Assembly (NCBI GenBank): GCA_903828675.1
Contig: CAIKND010000163.1
Location: forward strand, 1 to 59,692
Direction of reading: 5' to 3'
Origin: an uncultured Acidobacteriaceae bacterium
GTDB taxonomy: Bacteria > Acidobacteriota > Terriglobia > Terriglobales > Acidobacteriaceae
DNA: 59,692 nt
Within the stretch, counting starts at the first letter, position 1. Each line of letters starts with the position of its first letter. Positions 36,925 to 46,981 of the stretch are shown here, piece after piece. The position numbers were made by a program, and so were the translations under genes. The notes below the pieces were generated by a model. The model was not told the DNA's origin. It saw only the letters and a list, made by a program, of their open reading frames with translations, and did not search any database.

Positions 36925-37129
36925 CCGGGAGCCATGCGTAGGCAAAAACGCTACAGCGGATCTCCAATTGCTATACGCTGAGGCGCAACCGCCCAGTGGC
37001 GTTCTCCTTAAGAAAAAGCCACCGCGCAAAGCGCTGGCAAGGGTACGTGAATTGTAGAATAGCTCTAGGCCTTCATCCTACGAATTGGCCAACTCGATTG
37101 ACGGAGGGAAGGCGACATCAGGGGGACCA

Positions 37130-38668
37130 CTATTTGGAAGGTGCCGGTCCCACAACGAGCCGGTATCGTTTTCTTTCCGTTTCATGCCGTAGCGATTCCT
37201 GGTGCAACTCCGCTAAGCGCTTGACCAGGGGTTTCAGGTCGTCGGAGTGTCCTGTATGGCGCATCGAAATGATCAAATGGTATGTTGCTGACTCGTCGGA
37301 CGGCGAGTACTTAAGGGCGATCTGGCATTGTTCAATCGCCAGGTCATACTGGCCGGTTCTCATGTACATACTAGCCAGAAGGTCTATTGCGCCCACGTGA
37401 TCCGGCTTCAGTTTGACGGCGAGGAGAGCCGACTTCATTGCCTCTTTGAAGGCATCGCTTCCCACTGCGGGAGCCTGGTTCATGAGAAGCTGCGCCAAAA
37501 GATAATTCAAAAGCGGGTCTTCCGGATGCGTTTGAAGTTGGGTTCGCACTTTTGCTAGCGCTTCATCAGGTTTATTCTTCAATACGTCTGTGAGGTCGCC
37601 AGCGTAAGAACTGATGCTCTGCGCCGAATCCAACTGCTCCACTCTCTTGAAATCGGCTTCCGCCTTGTCGTACTGCGCCAACTGGGCATAGAGAATTCCG
37701 CGGGAGATATAGAGGGCGGGATCATCTGGAATTCGTTGGAGCCCCGCATTGATCATGTCAATTCCAACCTGAAACGAATCATGAGCCAGACAGATCTCCG
37801 AAAACATAACGTAGTAGCTCGCTGTCGCCGGACTCAGGACAATCGCCTGTCGAAGAAGCGATACAGCCTTCGGCGTGTCTCCGGTCGCCTCATACGCCTG
37901 TGCTGCCAGGCTTAGAATGTCCGGGTCCTGTTGTGCATCCGTAACCAAAGGCGCAAGCACCTTCAACGCGGCTTCATTTTGACTTGTTGTAACCAAAACG
38001 ACCGCAAGATCATATTTGGGATATACACGGTCAGGAAGCAGCGCGGCCAGTTCTTCAAAAACGGCGACTGCTTTCTCGAAGTCCTTCATCTGCACTAGAC
38101 AATAGCCATAAGCCTCCAGCGTCTCAGGATGGGTTCCCATCTGTCCGAAGCTGATTGCGAAATGCTCTTTCGCTGCGCGGCAGTCGCCCTTTTTCTTTTG
38201 GAGCATTGCCAGCATTTCCTGAGCGGTCAGATCGTGCGGATCTTCCTTCAGAATTCGATTGAGCAGCGGGATCGCGCGCACGTCACTCGACTCATAGAGG
38301 AGCTGAGTCTCGCCCCTTAGCGCAGGCATGTATGTGGGTGAAAGGCGCAGAGCCTTGTCGAAAGCAGCAAGTGCGTCCTTTGTCTCGCCTTTGAGGGAGT
38401 AGATTATTCCTTCCAAGGTCCATAGTCGAATGTCGTTCGGTTTTAAATGAAGCTGGGACTTGGTGAACTGCAGGGCTTGATCGTATTGCTTGGAACGAAC
38501 TAGAGATTCAATCGATGGAACAGGTGCACCAGCTTGCTGCGCAACAGCAACAGCGCCTCCGGGTGCGGCGTAGGAAATGGCGAGAGATGTGATGAGAATG
38601 GCGAGGCATCTCCTGCTCGCATGTTGCGTCAAGACGGAGAAAGCCGAGATAAGTTGGCCCCAAATCAT
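37130..38668 (-). CDS. Secreted tetratricopeptide repeat protein
   Basis: The product is 512 residues if started at the ATG at 38668, which directly precedes a basic-hydrophobic signal (A-I-L-I-T-S-L-A-I-S-Y-A-A-P-G-G-A-V-A-V-A-Q-Q); no strong ribosome binding site is seen and the frame is open to 38776. About ten TPR units follow, including A-L-A-A-F-D-K-A-L-R-L-S-P and K-A-E-A-D-F-K-R-V-E-Q-L-D. It should be periplasmic. It is the last gene of a leftward set with the CRTAC1 protein, GH31 enzyme and second TonB receptor, an arrangement parallel to 18587-22291. Confidence 0.85.
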   Translation of the reverse strand: MIWGQLISAFSVLTQHASRRCLAILITSLAISYAAPGGAVAVAQQAGAPVPSIESLVRSKQYDQALQFTKSQLHLKPNDIRLWTLEGIIYSLKGETKDALAAFDKALRLSPTYMPALRGETQLLYESSDVRAIPLLNRILKEDPHDLTAQEMLAMLQKKKGDCRAAKEHFAISFGQMGTHPETLEAYGYCLVQMKDFEKAVAVFEELAALLPDRVYPKYDLAVVLVTTSQNEAALKVLAPLVTDAQQDPDILSLAAQAYEATGDTPKAVSLLRQAIVLSPATASYYVMFSEICLAHDSFQVGIDMINAGLQRIPDDPALYISRGILYAQLAQYDKAEADFKRVEQLDSAQSISSYAGDLTDVLKNKPDEALAKVRTQLQTHPEDPLLNYLLAQLLMNQAPAVGSDAFKEAMKSALLAVKLKPDHVGAIDLLASMYMRTGQYDLAIEQCQIALKYSPSDESATYHLIISMRHTGHSDDLKPLVKRLAELHQESLRHETERKRYRLVVGPAPSK

Positions 38669-38881
38669 TTGAGTGCTCGCAACCTTCTGCCTAATTGATC
38701 GGGAGGTATCATTCCAACCGATGCCACACGATGGTCCATCGAGTCTGCCCCTCAATTCTATCGCTATCAGCAACACTGATGTGCCGAGGTCGGCACACTA
38801 GCGCGCTTATACCGTGCGGACAATAGTGCCCCGCGTGAAGTAGCCGAGTGTAAGAGCTGGCGACAAACCGAAGCCGAAGAA

Positions 38882-40783
38882 CTATTGAGTCGGCGGTACC
38901 GCGATTACGAGGCCCGTGGCTTTCCTTTCCGTGCACGGATTGCCGTTACACAATTCGCCAGTAATCCCTTTGCCCTCTCTGATGGTGTAAATGCGGTCCA
39001 CCGCCGACAGTTTCAGAGCCTCCTTTGTGCCATCGGGCCAATGAATCTCCGCCGTGCCAGCATCTGTCGCATCGCCCAGCCCAAAGTGAGGGCGCCGGTC
39101 GTTTGCCGAAATGTAGCTGCCACTGGCCAGAACATCCTGCCGCATCCGCATGCCGTTTGCATTCAGGTAGACGGTGGCGCAGGTCGCATCACGCGGGCTC
39201 TTTGCCCTGCCCACCAGTTTCATCTCCACCCAGTGGTGATGGTCCGGATTCACGTTCCGCAGCAACACCGGAGGGCCGTCCACCGGGTTAACGATCACAT
39301 CAATCTTGCCGTCGTTGAACAGGTCGCCAAACGCCGCGCCGCGAGCGGGAATCACATCTGCAAGCCCCGTGCCCTTTACAGGCGGCACGTACTCAAATCT
39401 TCGCGTCTTCGCTTCGCCGGGCGCGTTGTGGAACAGAAGTGGACGCTCTGCCCACGTCGTGCCCCAGTCGTGCTGGTCCACCTGGGGATAAACGTGGCCG
39501 TTGACCATAAAGAGGTCCAGCCAACCATCGTTGTCGTAGTCGAGAAAACCGTCTCCCCAGCCCACAAACGGAATCGTTAACTGCGCAGTCCCAGCGTCGT
39601 AACTGACGTCTGTAAAGCTTGCCTCGCCATCGTTGTGGAAAAGTACTTTGTAGTCGTCACCAAAGTCAGTGACGTAGAAGTCGACCAGACCATTGTTCTC
39701 GTAGTCCCCTGCGGCAATCCCCATGGATGCGATTTCGCGCCCGTCCTTGTTCAGCCCAAAACCCGAGATATAGCTTTGATCGTCAAAGGTTCCGTCGCCC
39801 TTGTTTATATAAAGAAAGTTCGGCTCTGAGTCGTTGCCCACCACGAGATCAGGCTTGCCGTCCCCGTTGATGTCGACGAAGATCGCCGTGAAACCGTAAT
39901 ACTTGTTCTTGTCTTCGACACCGGCCTTCGCCGTCACATCGGTAAATGTTCCATCGCCGTTGTTATGGAACAAACGGTCCGCCTCACCTGGCAATCCCCG
40001 CGGGCCGCAATTCACAGTTACACCTCTGTACTGACAGGCGGCGTTGGCGAGGTCTTTTCCGAGAGCCTCCGCCAGGGCGCGATCGTAATGGACATAACCC
40101 GATACGTACAGGTCCAGCAACCCGTCGCCGTCGTAGTCGCCCCAGGCCGAACCTGGCGTCCAATTGTCCACAGCGACCCCGGCCTTTTCAGCCACATCTG
40201 AAAACGTACCGTCCTGGTTGTTGTGGTACAGGCGGTTCTTCCCGAAGTTGCCCACGTAGATGTCAGGCCAGCCGTCGTTGTCATAGTCGGCAACCGAGCA
40301 CCCGTAGCCCCAGCGGTCGTTTGTTACGCCCGCTATCACAGAAACATCAGTGAACGTTCCGTCATGATTGTTGCGGAACAAGGCTGCATGGGGTGATTCT
40401 TCTTTGCCGTCCAGTGCATCGAAGGTGGAACCGTTCACGAGGTAAATGTCCAGCCATCCGTCATTGTCGTAGTCCACAAGGCAAACGCCCGACCCGTTTG
40501 TCTCCACAATGAACTTCTTCTCCGGCGTCCCCATCTTATGGATCCAGCGTGAGAGTCCGGCCTTTGCGGTGATGTCCTCAAAGACCACCGGCCCCTTGTC
40601 TACAAATCCCCCCGCCGTGATTGGTCGCTTCTCTTCGTCGTAGATAGGTTTGGCCGCTACGCCCGAGGCAATTCCGCCCATACCGCCTAGTTGGGGCGAT
40701 TGCGTCGGCTGCTGTGCTGGGCAGCTGCCAAACACTACCAGCGCACTGACGACAACACTGCAAATCAAGCCACGAAAGTGCAA
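38882..40783 (-). CDS. Secreted CRTAC1-type protein (FG-GAP repeats plus ASPIC/UnbV domain)
   Basis: The product is 633 residues starting at a TTG at 40783 with GGAGG 6 nt upstream. A signal peptide is present (V-V-S-A-L-V-V-F-G-S-C-P-A). At least seven FG-GAP/VCBS calcium loops follow (D-Y-D-N-D-G-W-L-D-I-Y, D-Y-D-G-D-G, D-I-N-G-D-G-K-P-D and others), forming a beta-propeller. The C-terminal 100 residues match the ASPIC/UnbV domain (L-A-S-G-S-Y-I-S-A-N-D, H-F-G-L-G, W-P-D-G-T). The family is widespread in Acidobacteria near TonB receptors but its biochemical role is not established. It probably binds the polymer or its fragments outside the cell, an inference. Confidence 0.9.
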   Translation of the reverse strand: MHFRGLICSVVVSALVVFGSCPAQQPTQSPQLGGMGGIASGVAAKPIYDEEKRPITAGGFVDKGPVVFEDITAKAGLSRWIHKMGTPEKKFIVETNGSGVCLVDYDNDGWLDIYLVNGSTFDALDGKEESPHAALFRNNHDGTFTDVSVIAGVTNDRWGYGCSVADYDNDGWPDIYVGNFGKNRLYHNNQDGTFSDVAEKAGVAVDNWTPGSAWGDYDGDGLLDLYVSGYVHYDRALAEALGKDLANAACQYRGVTVNCGPRGLPGEADRLFHNNGDGTFTDVTAKAGVEDKNKYYGFTAIFVDINGDGKPDLVVGNDSEPNFLYINKGDGTFDDQSYISGFGLNKDGREIASMGIAAGDYENNGLVDFYVTDFGDDYKVLFHNDGEASFTDVSYDAGTAQLTIPFVGWGDGFLDYDNDGWLDLFMVNGHVYPQVDQHDWGTTWAERPLLFHNAPGEAKTRRFEYVPPVKGTGLADVIPARGAAFGDLFNDGKIDVIVNPVDGPPVLLRNVNPDHHHWVEMKLVGRAKSPRDATCATVYLNANGMRMRQDVLASGSYISANDRRPHFGLGDATDAGTAEIHWPDGTKEALKLSAVDRIYTIREGKGITGELCNGNPCTERKATGLVIAVPPTQ

Positions 40784-40882
40784 ATACGATCCTCCGGCAC
40801 GTCATGATTCTAGCGCAGAGCATATGCAGGGCGTGCCCCGCACTAGAAACGGCTCCGGTACGGCGGGAACGTCCCGTTGATA

Positions 40883-43258
40883 CTAACGCTCCGTGACGGA
40901 TACCGAAGTACCTCTATATACAAGTGACGCGTCGGGCTTCGCTTCAACACTCTCACCAACTCCATGACCTTGCGATACCCAGACGACATGGAATCTAATT
41001 TCCGCCGGGATTCCAGGGTAGGTTCCAGCTCGATCCCCCAGGGTTAACGTCTTCCTTCCCTGAGACCACTTGATCGGGATTATGGCATGCGCGCCGTTCT
41101 CGTAGCCATAGTTGTCGCCTTCATCCTGGTACAGATCGAAGCTTCCATCAGCGCCTGAATAGATGCGGAGTTCGATCGGGTCACCGGGCTTTTGATCTGC
41201 ATACTCAATCTCTGGACCGAGCGGAATAATCGAACCCGCGCGGATGAAGAGCGGCATCAGAGCAAGTGGTGCGTCGGCCTGGATTGTTTGACCGCCGCTC
41301 ACGGTAGCGCCAGTCCAAAAGTTATACCAAATAGGATCAGGCGGCAAATAAACGTCACGGTGTACCGCACCCTGCTCCAAGACAGGATTGACGAGGATGG
41401 CCGAACCAAACATGAATTGATCCGGGATGTTCCGCGTCCTTGGATCTTGCCGCCAATCCATGACGAGCGGCCTTTGAATGGTGTAGTCCTCGTTGTGAAC
41501 CCGCCAAGCCAGAGAGTAAATGTAAGGCATTAGCCGATAACGCAGCTTGTCATACTTCAGCAGGACCGGCTCGACCAGATTGTAGGTCCAAAGCTCGTTA
41601 TGCGGTCTGTGTCCGTGCGTACGGAAGATCGGGCAGAAGGCGCCGTACTCGAACCAGCGAGCGTAAAGCTCCTGATACTTTGGATCTTCCAGAATATTCG
41701 CCTCAGCCGGCCAATATCCACCAATGTCGGTGGTCCAATATGGATATCCGGACAAAGCAAAATTCAGGCCAGCAGCAACCTGATGCGTTAGCCCCCAATA
41801 AGTGCTGTAAACATCTCCCGACCAGACGGTGGCGCCCACTCGTTGTTGCCCTAGGAAGGCGGAGCGAGTCAGCAGGAATACTCTTTTCTGATCGGTTGTT
41901 GCTCGCCAATGCTCTTGCACGCCTAGCGTGTGCATGAGGGGAAAGATATTCGCGTAGACTGCTCCATTTCCGATGGCGAGTTGTTTATCCCGCAGGATTC
42001 CGTCCCCCATATGCGGCCAATATTCCTCTGGCTCTGCGCTATCGAGCCAGAATGCATCCCAGCCTTGATCAAAGAGCTTCCCGGGCAGATTCTGCCAATA
42101 GAACTCTCGCGCCTTGGGGTTCGTTGCATCGTAAACATGAGCGTCACGAACGTCGAAGTGGCTCGCTTTGATCGCCTGAAAGTTCTCTGACTTTGGATCA
42201 AACAAGCCCCAGACAGAAATCATCGCGTGCAAGTGGGCTTCGTGCAGAGTCTTCAATTCCTCCGGCACATTCGTAAAGTTCGAGTTGAAGATTGGGTCAC
42301 CCTCGGTCTTCCACCAGAACCAATCCTGCACAATTGCGTCCAGGGGGATGTGTTCCTCGCGATAGCGCTTTGCAATTCCAAGAATTTCCGCTTGCGATTC
42401 GTACCTGTCTTTCGATTGGAATAATCCGTAAGACCACTTTGGCAACATGGGTGTATGCCCCGTCATGTTGCGATAGCGATGGATGATCTGGTCCATTTCC
42501 GGGCCATAAATAAAGAAATAGTCGATCGCTGTTTCCGCCACAGATGTGAAGCGCAGCAGGAGCGGAAATCGGTTATCAACCTCAGTTTCAGAGGCGGTAT
42601 TCCACATCACAGCGTAACCCTTGCTCGAAACCAGAAACGGAATGGCGACGTCGGTGTTGTTTTGCAGAAGCTTTACTGTGCCTCCGCGATAGTTGAACAT
42701 CCCACTCTGATGTTGGCCCAAACCGTAATAGCCCTCTGTCGCATCCGGTGAAAACCGATCCGAAACGTGATAAGTATTCAGACCGTTCACGATGTCGGAT
42801 TCATATGTACGTGGTACTGCATCGCTTTCTTGAAGAAGCTGTTCTCCTCCAATTGCGCTATAAGTGAGATTTCCACGTTTGAGAGAAAAGCTGATCTTTA
42901 ATGCAGCTGTTTCTATCGCGACAACGTCGCCGTCGGATTTGAAAGTGAAGACCGCACTTGGGCACGACTCACTCGGAGCCAGCATCCATGGTTTAACTTG
43001 TTCAGCAGAAGATACGGCTTCGGGGCCGGCAACAACATGGATCACGGAGTCGCTGCACACCGTCAAATGAAGCGTCTCATCCCCGATCTTCGCAATCATG
43101 CCGTCTTTAGTTTCGATGGCGGAAATCTGAGGCAAAGGTGGAAGTTCACTACTCAATTGCGCATTAAGGCCCCGTGAACCTGTTGCGAGGACTAGAAGGA
43201 AGAGCACGAAGGGAAAGCGGTACGTAAGGTGCAGTCTGAGACAGGCGGTGTTTGGCAT
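40883..43258 (-). CDS. Secreted GH31 alpha-xylosidase
   Basis: The product is 791 residues; AAGGAAAG precedes the ATG at 43258. A signal peptide ends near G-L-N-A-Q. The N-terminal beta domain leads to the GH31 barrel with nucleophile D406 in F-W-L-D-S-A-E-P-E and acid/base D482 in W-S-G-D-V-Y-S. C-terminal beta domains close the enzyme. The nucleophile region resembles GH31 alpha-xylosidases of xyloglucan loci rather than alpha-glucosidases, so removal of alpha-1,6-xylosyl side chains is the best guess. It is the gene following the second TonB receptor, from which a terminator and 411 nt separate it. Confidence 0.92.
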   Translation of the reverse strand: MPNTACLRLHLTYRFPFVLFLLVLATGSRGLNAQLSSELPPLPQISAIETKDGMIAKIGDETLHLTVCSDSVIHVVAGPEAVSSAEQVKPWMLAPSESCPSAVFTFKSDGDVVAIETAALKISFSLKRGNLTYSAIGGEQLLQESDAVPRTYESDIVNGLNTYHVSDRFSPDATEGYYGLGQHQSGMFNYRGGTVKLLQNNTDVAIPFLVSSKGYAVMWNTASETEVDNRFPLLLRFTSVAETAIDYFFIYGPEMDQIIHRYRNMTGHTPMLPKWSYGLFQSKDRYESQAEILGIAKRYREEHIPLDAIVQDWFWWKTEGDPIFNSNFTNVPEELKTLHEAHLHAMISVWGLFDPKSENFQAIKASHFDVRDAHVYDATNPKAREFYWQNLPGKLFDQGWDAFWLDSAEPEEYWPHMGDGILRDKQLAIGNGAVYANIFPLMHTLGVQEHWRATTDQKRVFLLTRSAFLGQQRVGATVWSGDVYSTYWGLTHQVAAGLNFALSGYPYWTTDIGGYWPAEANILEDPKYQELYARWFEYGAFCPIFRTHGHRPHNELWTYNLVEPVLLKYDKLRYRLMPYIYSLAWRVHNEDYTIQRPLVMDWRQDPRTRNIPDQFMFGSAILVNPVLEQGAVHRDVYLPPDPIWYNFWTGATVSGGQTIQADAPLALMPLFIRAGSIIPLGPEIEYADQKPGDPIELRIYSGADGSFDLYQDEGDNYGYENGAHAIIPIKWSQGRKTLTLGDRAGTYPGIPAEIRFHVVWVSQGHGVGESVEAKPDASLVYRGTSVSVTER

Positions 43259-43612
43259 AACTTCTTTCCTTCAGCGTAGCTGGAGCTTCAGTTGATGTAT
43301 TGGAGCACCATTTGGAATGGCGTTGTCACTGGTAGGATGCGAGAGTCACAAACCAATGTTCCGATCACGACATCGAAGGGCGCGGCCGAAACACAACAAC
43401 TCGCAACGCTCAGCCTGCTCCAAACAGGTCGTGGACAACTTGCCTATGGTCCTTGCTGACCACACACGCGACGTCAGCAGGTAGGAAATTAGTGAGCCAT
43501 GAAAGATTGGTCCATTGCACGGCTCACTTGTTCAGGAGGCGGCTGAGGAACACGCTGTCAGGGGAGGTTTCGAGGAAATCCGCCGGCCCGGGTGCGCCTG
43601 TTCCTGAGTGAA

Positions 43613-43646
43613 TCTGACCCGGCGCTGCTTTTGCCGCCGGGTCAGA
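43613..43646 (-). terminator. Hairpin terminator after the second TonB receptor gene
   Basis: tctgacccggcg at 43613-43624 pairs perfectly over 12 bp with 43635-43646 across a 10-nt loop. It lies 24 nt past the receptor stop and before the GH31 gene. No clear U-tract follows, so it may be leaky and set a ratio between the receptor and the downstream genes. The rest of 43259-43669 shows no gene. Confidence 0.75.
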
Positions 43647-43669
43647 TCTATTGAAGTGCAGTCAACGCT

Positions 43670-46600
43670 CTAGAAGCTGGCGCGTACGTGGAATTGCAGG
43701 CTCCGTGCGGGCAACTGATTTGTCGCGTGGCCAAAGTTTCCACTCGTCATATCCGAGGAGACACCCTGGAGGTTAGAGCGATTGAACAGATTGAAAACCT
43801 CTCCCTTCCCCTGAATCCTCATTTTTTCTCCGAAGAAGAACGGCAGATCGAAGAATTTTTCGAAGGTGAAGTTCACGTTGTTGTAACCGAGCTGGTCATA
43901 GGTGTTTCTTCCGAGATTGCCTTCCACACCAAGCCCAGGAGACGGGAACGAGGACGATGTGAAGAGTCCGCCCAGGTAGTCGGCCTTCTTCTTACCGGTC
44001 AGGTGCCTGCCGAAAGAAGGAGCGTTGGGCGTGTCGTAGTTGGTGCCGTCTGCGTTGTAGTCACCGCCAGTATTGCCGATTACATTTCCGCCCGCGTCAA
44101 AGACCGGATGGAAAGCTGCGCTCGAATACACGGTGAATGGAAGTCCGGTATGCAAAATCATCACGCCACCGAATTGCCAGCCACCGAGAACGTTTCTCGC
44201 AAGCATCGAATTGTAGTTGCCTGGAACGATCCAGGTGCCATCAACTGCGAACTGCTGGCGGATGTCAAAGTCAGCCCGCCCGCGCTGTGCCTTGAAGTCG
44301 TCGGCTTGAATGATGTTTGTATTGCTTGTGACCCCACCGCCAGAAATTGACTGGGCGGTGCTGTAGTAATCCAGGGCCTTGCCATAAGAGTAAATGCCGC
44401 GCACAGCAAGCCCGTGAGACATGCGCCGAGTGAGTGTTGCAGACCCGACGTGGCCTATGGAATTGCCGTTGGAAGTACCGTACTCAATTGCAGCGAAACT
44501 GGGATTGAGATACTGCGGATTGTTCTTGTTGACGATCAGATCGCCTGCAAAACGGTTAGCGTTCTGATAAATCGGCAAGTGGTGAGCCGCCGTTCCAGAG
44601 TAGTTAAGTTCTGCGACCATGTTGCCCGTAAGTTGCTGCTGCAGGCTCAGGGTCCAGGCTTCCACTTGAGTCATCTTGTAGTTTCGATCGAATCCTCCCA
44701 GACCAGACCGCTTGGGAACACCTCCGAGCAGGATGCCGCCGCGAGAGTCGAAGGCTACATTCGCCGTGGGCAGGACAGGGCAGACTTCTTCGTAGCCGAC
44801 AGGGGATTGGCAAAGCTGAAGCGGCGGAGTTGGATCGCCCTGACGTACGTTGATTGACGGCGTGTAGATGTACGGCAGGTTACCCGAGGTGGCGTCGGTT
44901 ATGTGGAGGTAGGGTGGCTGATCGCTGAACATACCAAAACCGCCGCGCAGTGAAGTCGTACCTTTACCAAAGACATCCCAGGCGAATCCCAAACGCGGAG
45001 TTACAGCCCAGACAGTATTATCAGTGACCGTTGTCCGGCCGTTTGGCGCTGCCGATGTAGTGGCGCCAGCAATTTGCTGCTGTCGGGTGGCACCAGACCC
45101 AGGGGTGAACAGTGTCAGCTTCGGAGTGAGAATGGAGAAGAGGTTACCCAGATTGTCATAGCGAATGCCGGCGTTGATCGTGAGTCTCGGAGCGACCTTC
45201 CAGTCGTCCTGGACAAAGAGGGCTGTGTAGAGGTCGCGGTAGCGGCGTGCATACGGTGCCTGCCCGTGGGTCGTCAGATCGACCTTCGAGCCGGTCTCCG
45301 AAGTTGACTTGTCCTGAACAAAGTCAAGCAGATTGTCGAAGTTGTAGGTCGGACGTGTGAATGCGCTGTTTTGGTGATCGACTTCACGAATGTTGAAGCC
45401 GTCATAGCCAAACTTAAGCGTATGCGATTTCACGGTCGCCGTGAGGACATCGCGCCAGCCTACCGTGGTTTGGATAAAGTTTCCAGCTCCCCAGGTTCCA
45501 AATCCTTGCAGTCCGGTGACGTTGATGTACGGAATCGCCTCAGTAGGTGAGTTTCCATTTGCACCCTGGGGACGAATCTCATTCACGCTCAATTGGTTCA
45601 ACAAATTAGAGGAGAATGTGTGCGTCCAGTTGACGTTCCCGAAATCGGAGATGGCATAGTACGGGATGTTTGTCGCGGGACGCGCCTGAATTCCCTGGCT
45701 GTTTTCTGAGGTGCGCATCCCATCCACGTAGATACGATCATTCTTTCCAACGTAGTAGTCGACGCGGAAATTCCACTGGTAACCATTTTTGGGCGTCGTG
45801 AAGCTGATATTCGACGTACCAACCGCATTCAAGGTCGCTGGGATTGCTGCCGGCAACGCATAGTATCCTGGAGTCGCAGCCTGAACCTGGGCAACCGTCT
45901 TGATGTTGGTTGTGGGAAATGACTGAGGGGGGGCCGTCTTCAGGATCCCGGCAGCAACGGTATTGGGCAAGTTGGCGGTAACCCAGGTATCGAAATCCTG
46001 CGTCTCTGCAGTGATCTGATATGCCGAGGCAGAACTGGACCGTAGAACGTCGATGGCGCCGAACCAGAACAGTTTGTTCTTGATTGCAGGCCCTCCCATA
46101 GTGCCGCTTATCTCGTTGCGGCTGAATACTGGGATACTCGATTGGAATTGCGTGCGCGCGTTCAGTGCATTGTTTGTGAAATAGTAGTCAAACGTCCCGT
46201 GGAGATCGTTCGCACCAGACTTGGTAAAGACTTCGACGGTTGCTCCACCATTTCTTCCCTTCTCGGCATCGAAGTTGTTGGTTCTGACGTTCATCGATTG
46301 CACGATTTCAGGATTGGGAGAGATGGACGTTCCACCGCCGCGGGATGGGGTGTTGGTGTAAGCACCATCAATCATGTAGCCGTTCTGTTCCTGGCGCAGC
46401 CCGGCAGCATTGATGTTGATGGCATACTCGTTCGTATAGTTGTCACCGGAATTCACGGCGGTTCCAGTCATTCCAGGCGTCAGGGCGGTCAACCCATATA
46501 CGTTCTGCCCCGTGAGCGGCGTCTGCTGCAGGGTGGTTTCGGCAATGACTGATCCGGTAGTCGGGCTTATCAAGTCCACCGATGTTTCCGAGGCGGAGAC

Positions 46601-46966
46601 AGTGACATTGGTGGATACAGCTCCGACGGCCAATACAGGAGCAAGGGTTCGAATTTCACCAACCTGCAGGGTGAGGCCAGCCTGCCGCCAGGTAGTGAAC
46701 CCGTTCATCTGCACTTCGACCGTATAGGTTGATGCCCCAATATTGTCGATGCGAAAATAGCCGGCGCCATTCGTTGTCGTGGCCTTTTCCACTCCAAGCC
46801 GCGTGTCTGTGACGGTTACACCAGCTCCCGCGATCGCAGCCCCGGATGAATCGTGTGCTGTCCCTTCAATGCCGCTTGAGAACTGGGAGAAAGCTGAGAT
46901 CCCCCCCCAGCCAACCAGTAGTAGAAGTACCGTTACAATCCTGCCCACTCTTCTGTCACTCACCAT
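43670..46966 (-). CDS. TonB-dependent outer-membrane receptor, Oar-like (second)
   Basis: The product is 1098 residues. The ATG at 46966 has AAAGGAG 7 nt upstream and is preferred to the TTG at 46996, which lies inside the operator. A signal peptide (V-L-L-L-L-V-G-W-G-G) is followed by a carboxypeptidase-regulatory-like domain (I-E-G-T-A-H-D-S-S-G-A-A-I), a plug with L-T-P-G-M-T-G-T-A and Q-N-G-Y-M-I-D-G, and a long barrel ending in R-A-S-F. Compared with the first receptor the sequence is diverged. A run of eight G codon bases lies in the signal peptide region (46900-46907). Expected to take up oligosaccharides; the divergent gene at 47749 may regulate it. Confidence 0.93.
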   Translation of the reverse strand: MVSDRRVGRIVTVLLLLVGWGGISAFSQFSSGIEGTAHDSSGAAIAGAGVTVTDTRLGVEKATTTNGAGYFRIDNIGASTYTVEVQMNGFTTWRQAGLTLQVGEIRTLAPVLAVGAVSTNVTVSASETSVDLISPTTGSVIAETTLQQTPLTGQNVYGLTALTPGMTGTAVNSGDNYTNEYAININAAGLRQEQNGYMIDGAYTNTPSRGGGTSISPNPEIVQSMNVRTNNFDAEKGRNGGATVEVFTKSGANDLHGTFDYYFTNNALNARTQFQSSIPVFSRNEISGTMGGPAIKNKLFWFGAIDVLRSSSASAYQITAETQDFDTWVTANLPNTVAAGILKTAPPQSFPTTNIKTVAQVQAATPGYYALPAAIPATLNAVGTSNISFTTPKNGYQWNFRVDYYVGKNDRIYVDGMRTSENSQGIQARPATNIPYYAISDFGNVNWTHTFSSNLLNQLSVNEIRPQGANGNSPTEAIPYINVTGLQGFGTWGAGNFIQTTVGWRDVLTATVKSHTLKFGYDGFNIREVDHQNSAFTRPTYNFDNLLDFVQDKSTSETGSKVDLTTHGQAPYARRYRDLYTALFVQDDWKVAPRLTINAGIRYDNLGNLFSILTPKLTLFTPGSGATRQQQIAGATTSAAPNGRTTVTDNTVWAVTPRLGFAWDVFGKGTTSLRGGFGMFSDQPPYLHITDATSGNLPYIYTPSINVRQGDPTPPLQLCQSPVGYEEVCPVLPTANVAFDSRGGILLGGVPKRSGLGGFDRNYKMTQVEAWTLSLQQQLTGNMVAELNYSGTAAHHLPIYQNANRFAGDLIVNKNNPQYLNPSFAAIEYGTSNGNSIGHVGSATLTRRMSHGLAVRGIYSYGKALDYYSTAQSISGGGVTSNTNIIQADDFKAQRGRADFDIRQQFAVDGTWIVPGNYNSMLARNVLGGWQFGGVMILHTGLPFTVYSSAAFHPVFDAGGNVIGNTGGDYNADGTNYDTPNAPSFGRHLTGKKKADYLGGLFTSSSFPSPGLGVEGNLGRNTYDQLGYNNVNFTFEKFFDLPFFFGEKMRIQGKGEVFNLFNRSNLQGVSSDMTSGNFGHATNQLPARSLQFHVRASF

Positions 46967-46981
46967 GTGTTGTCTCCTTTG

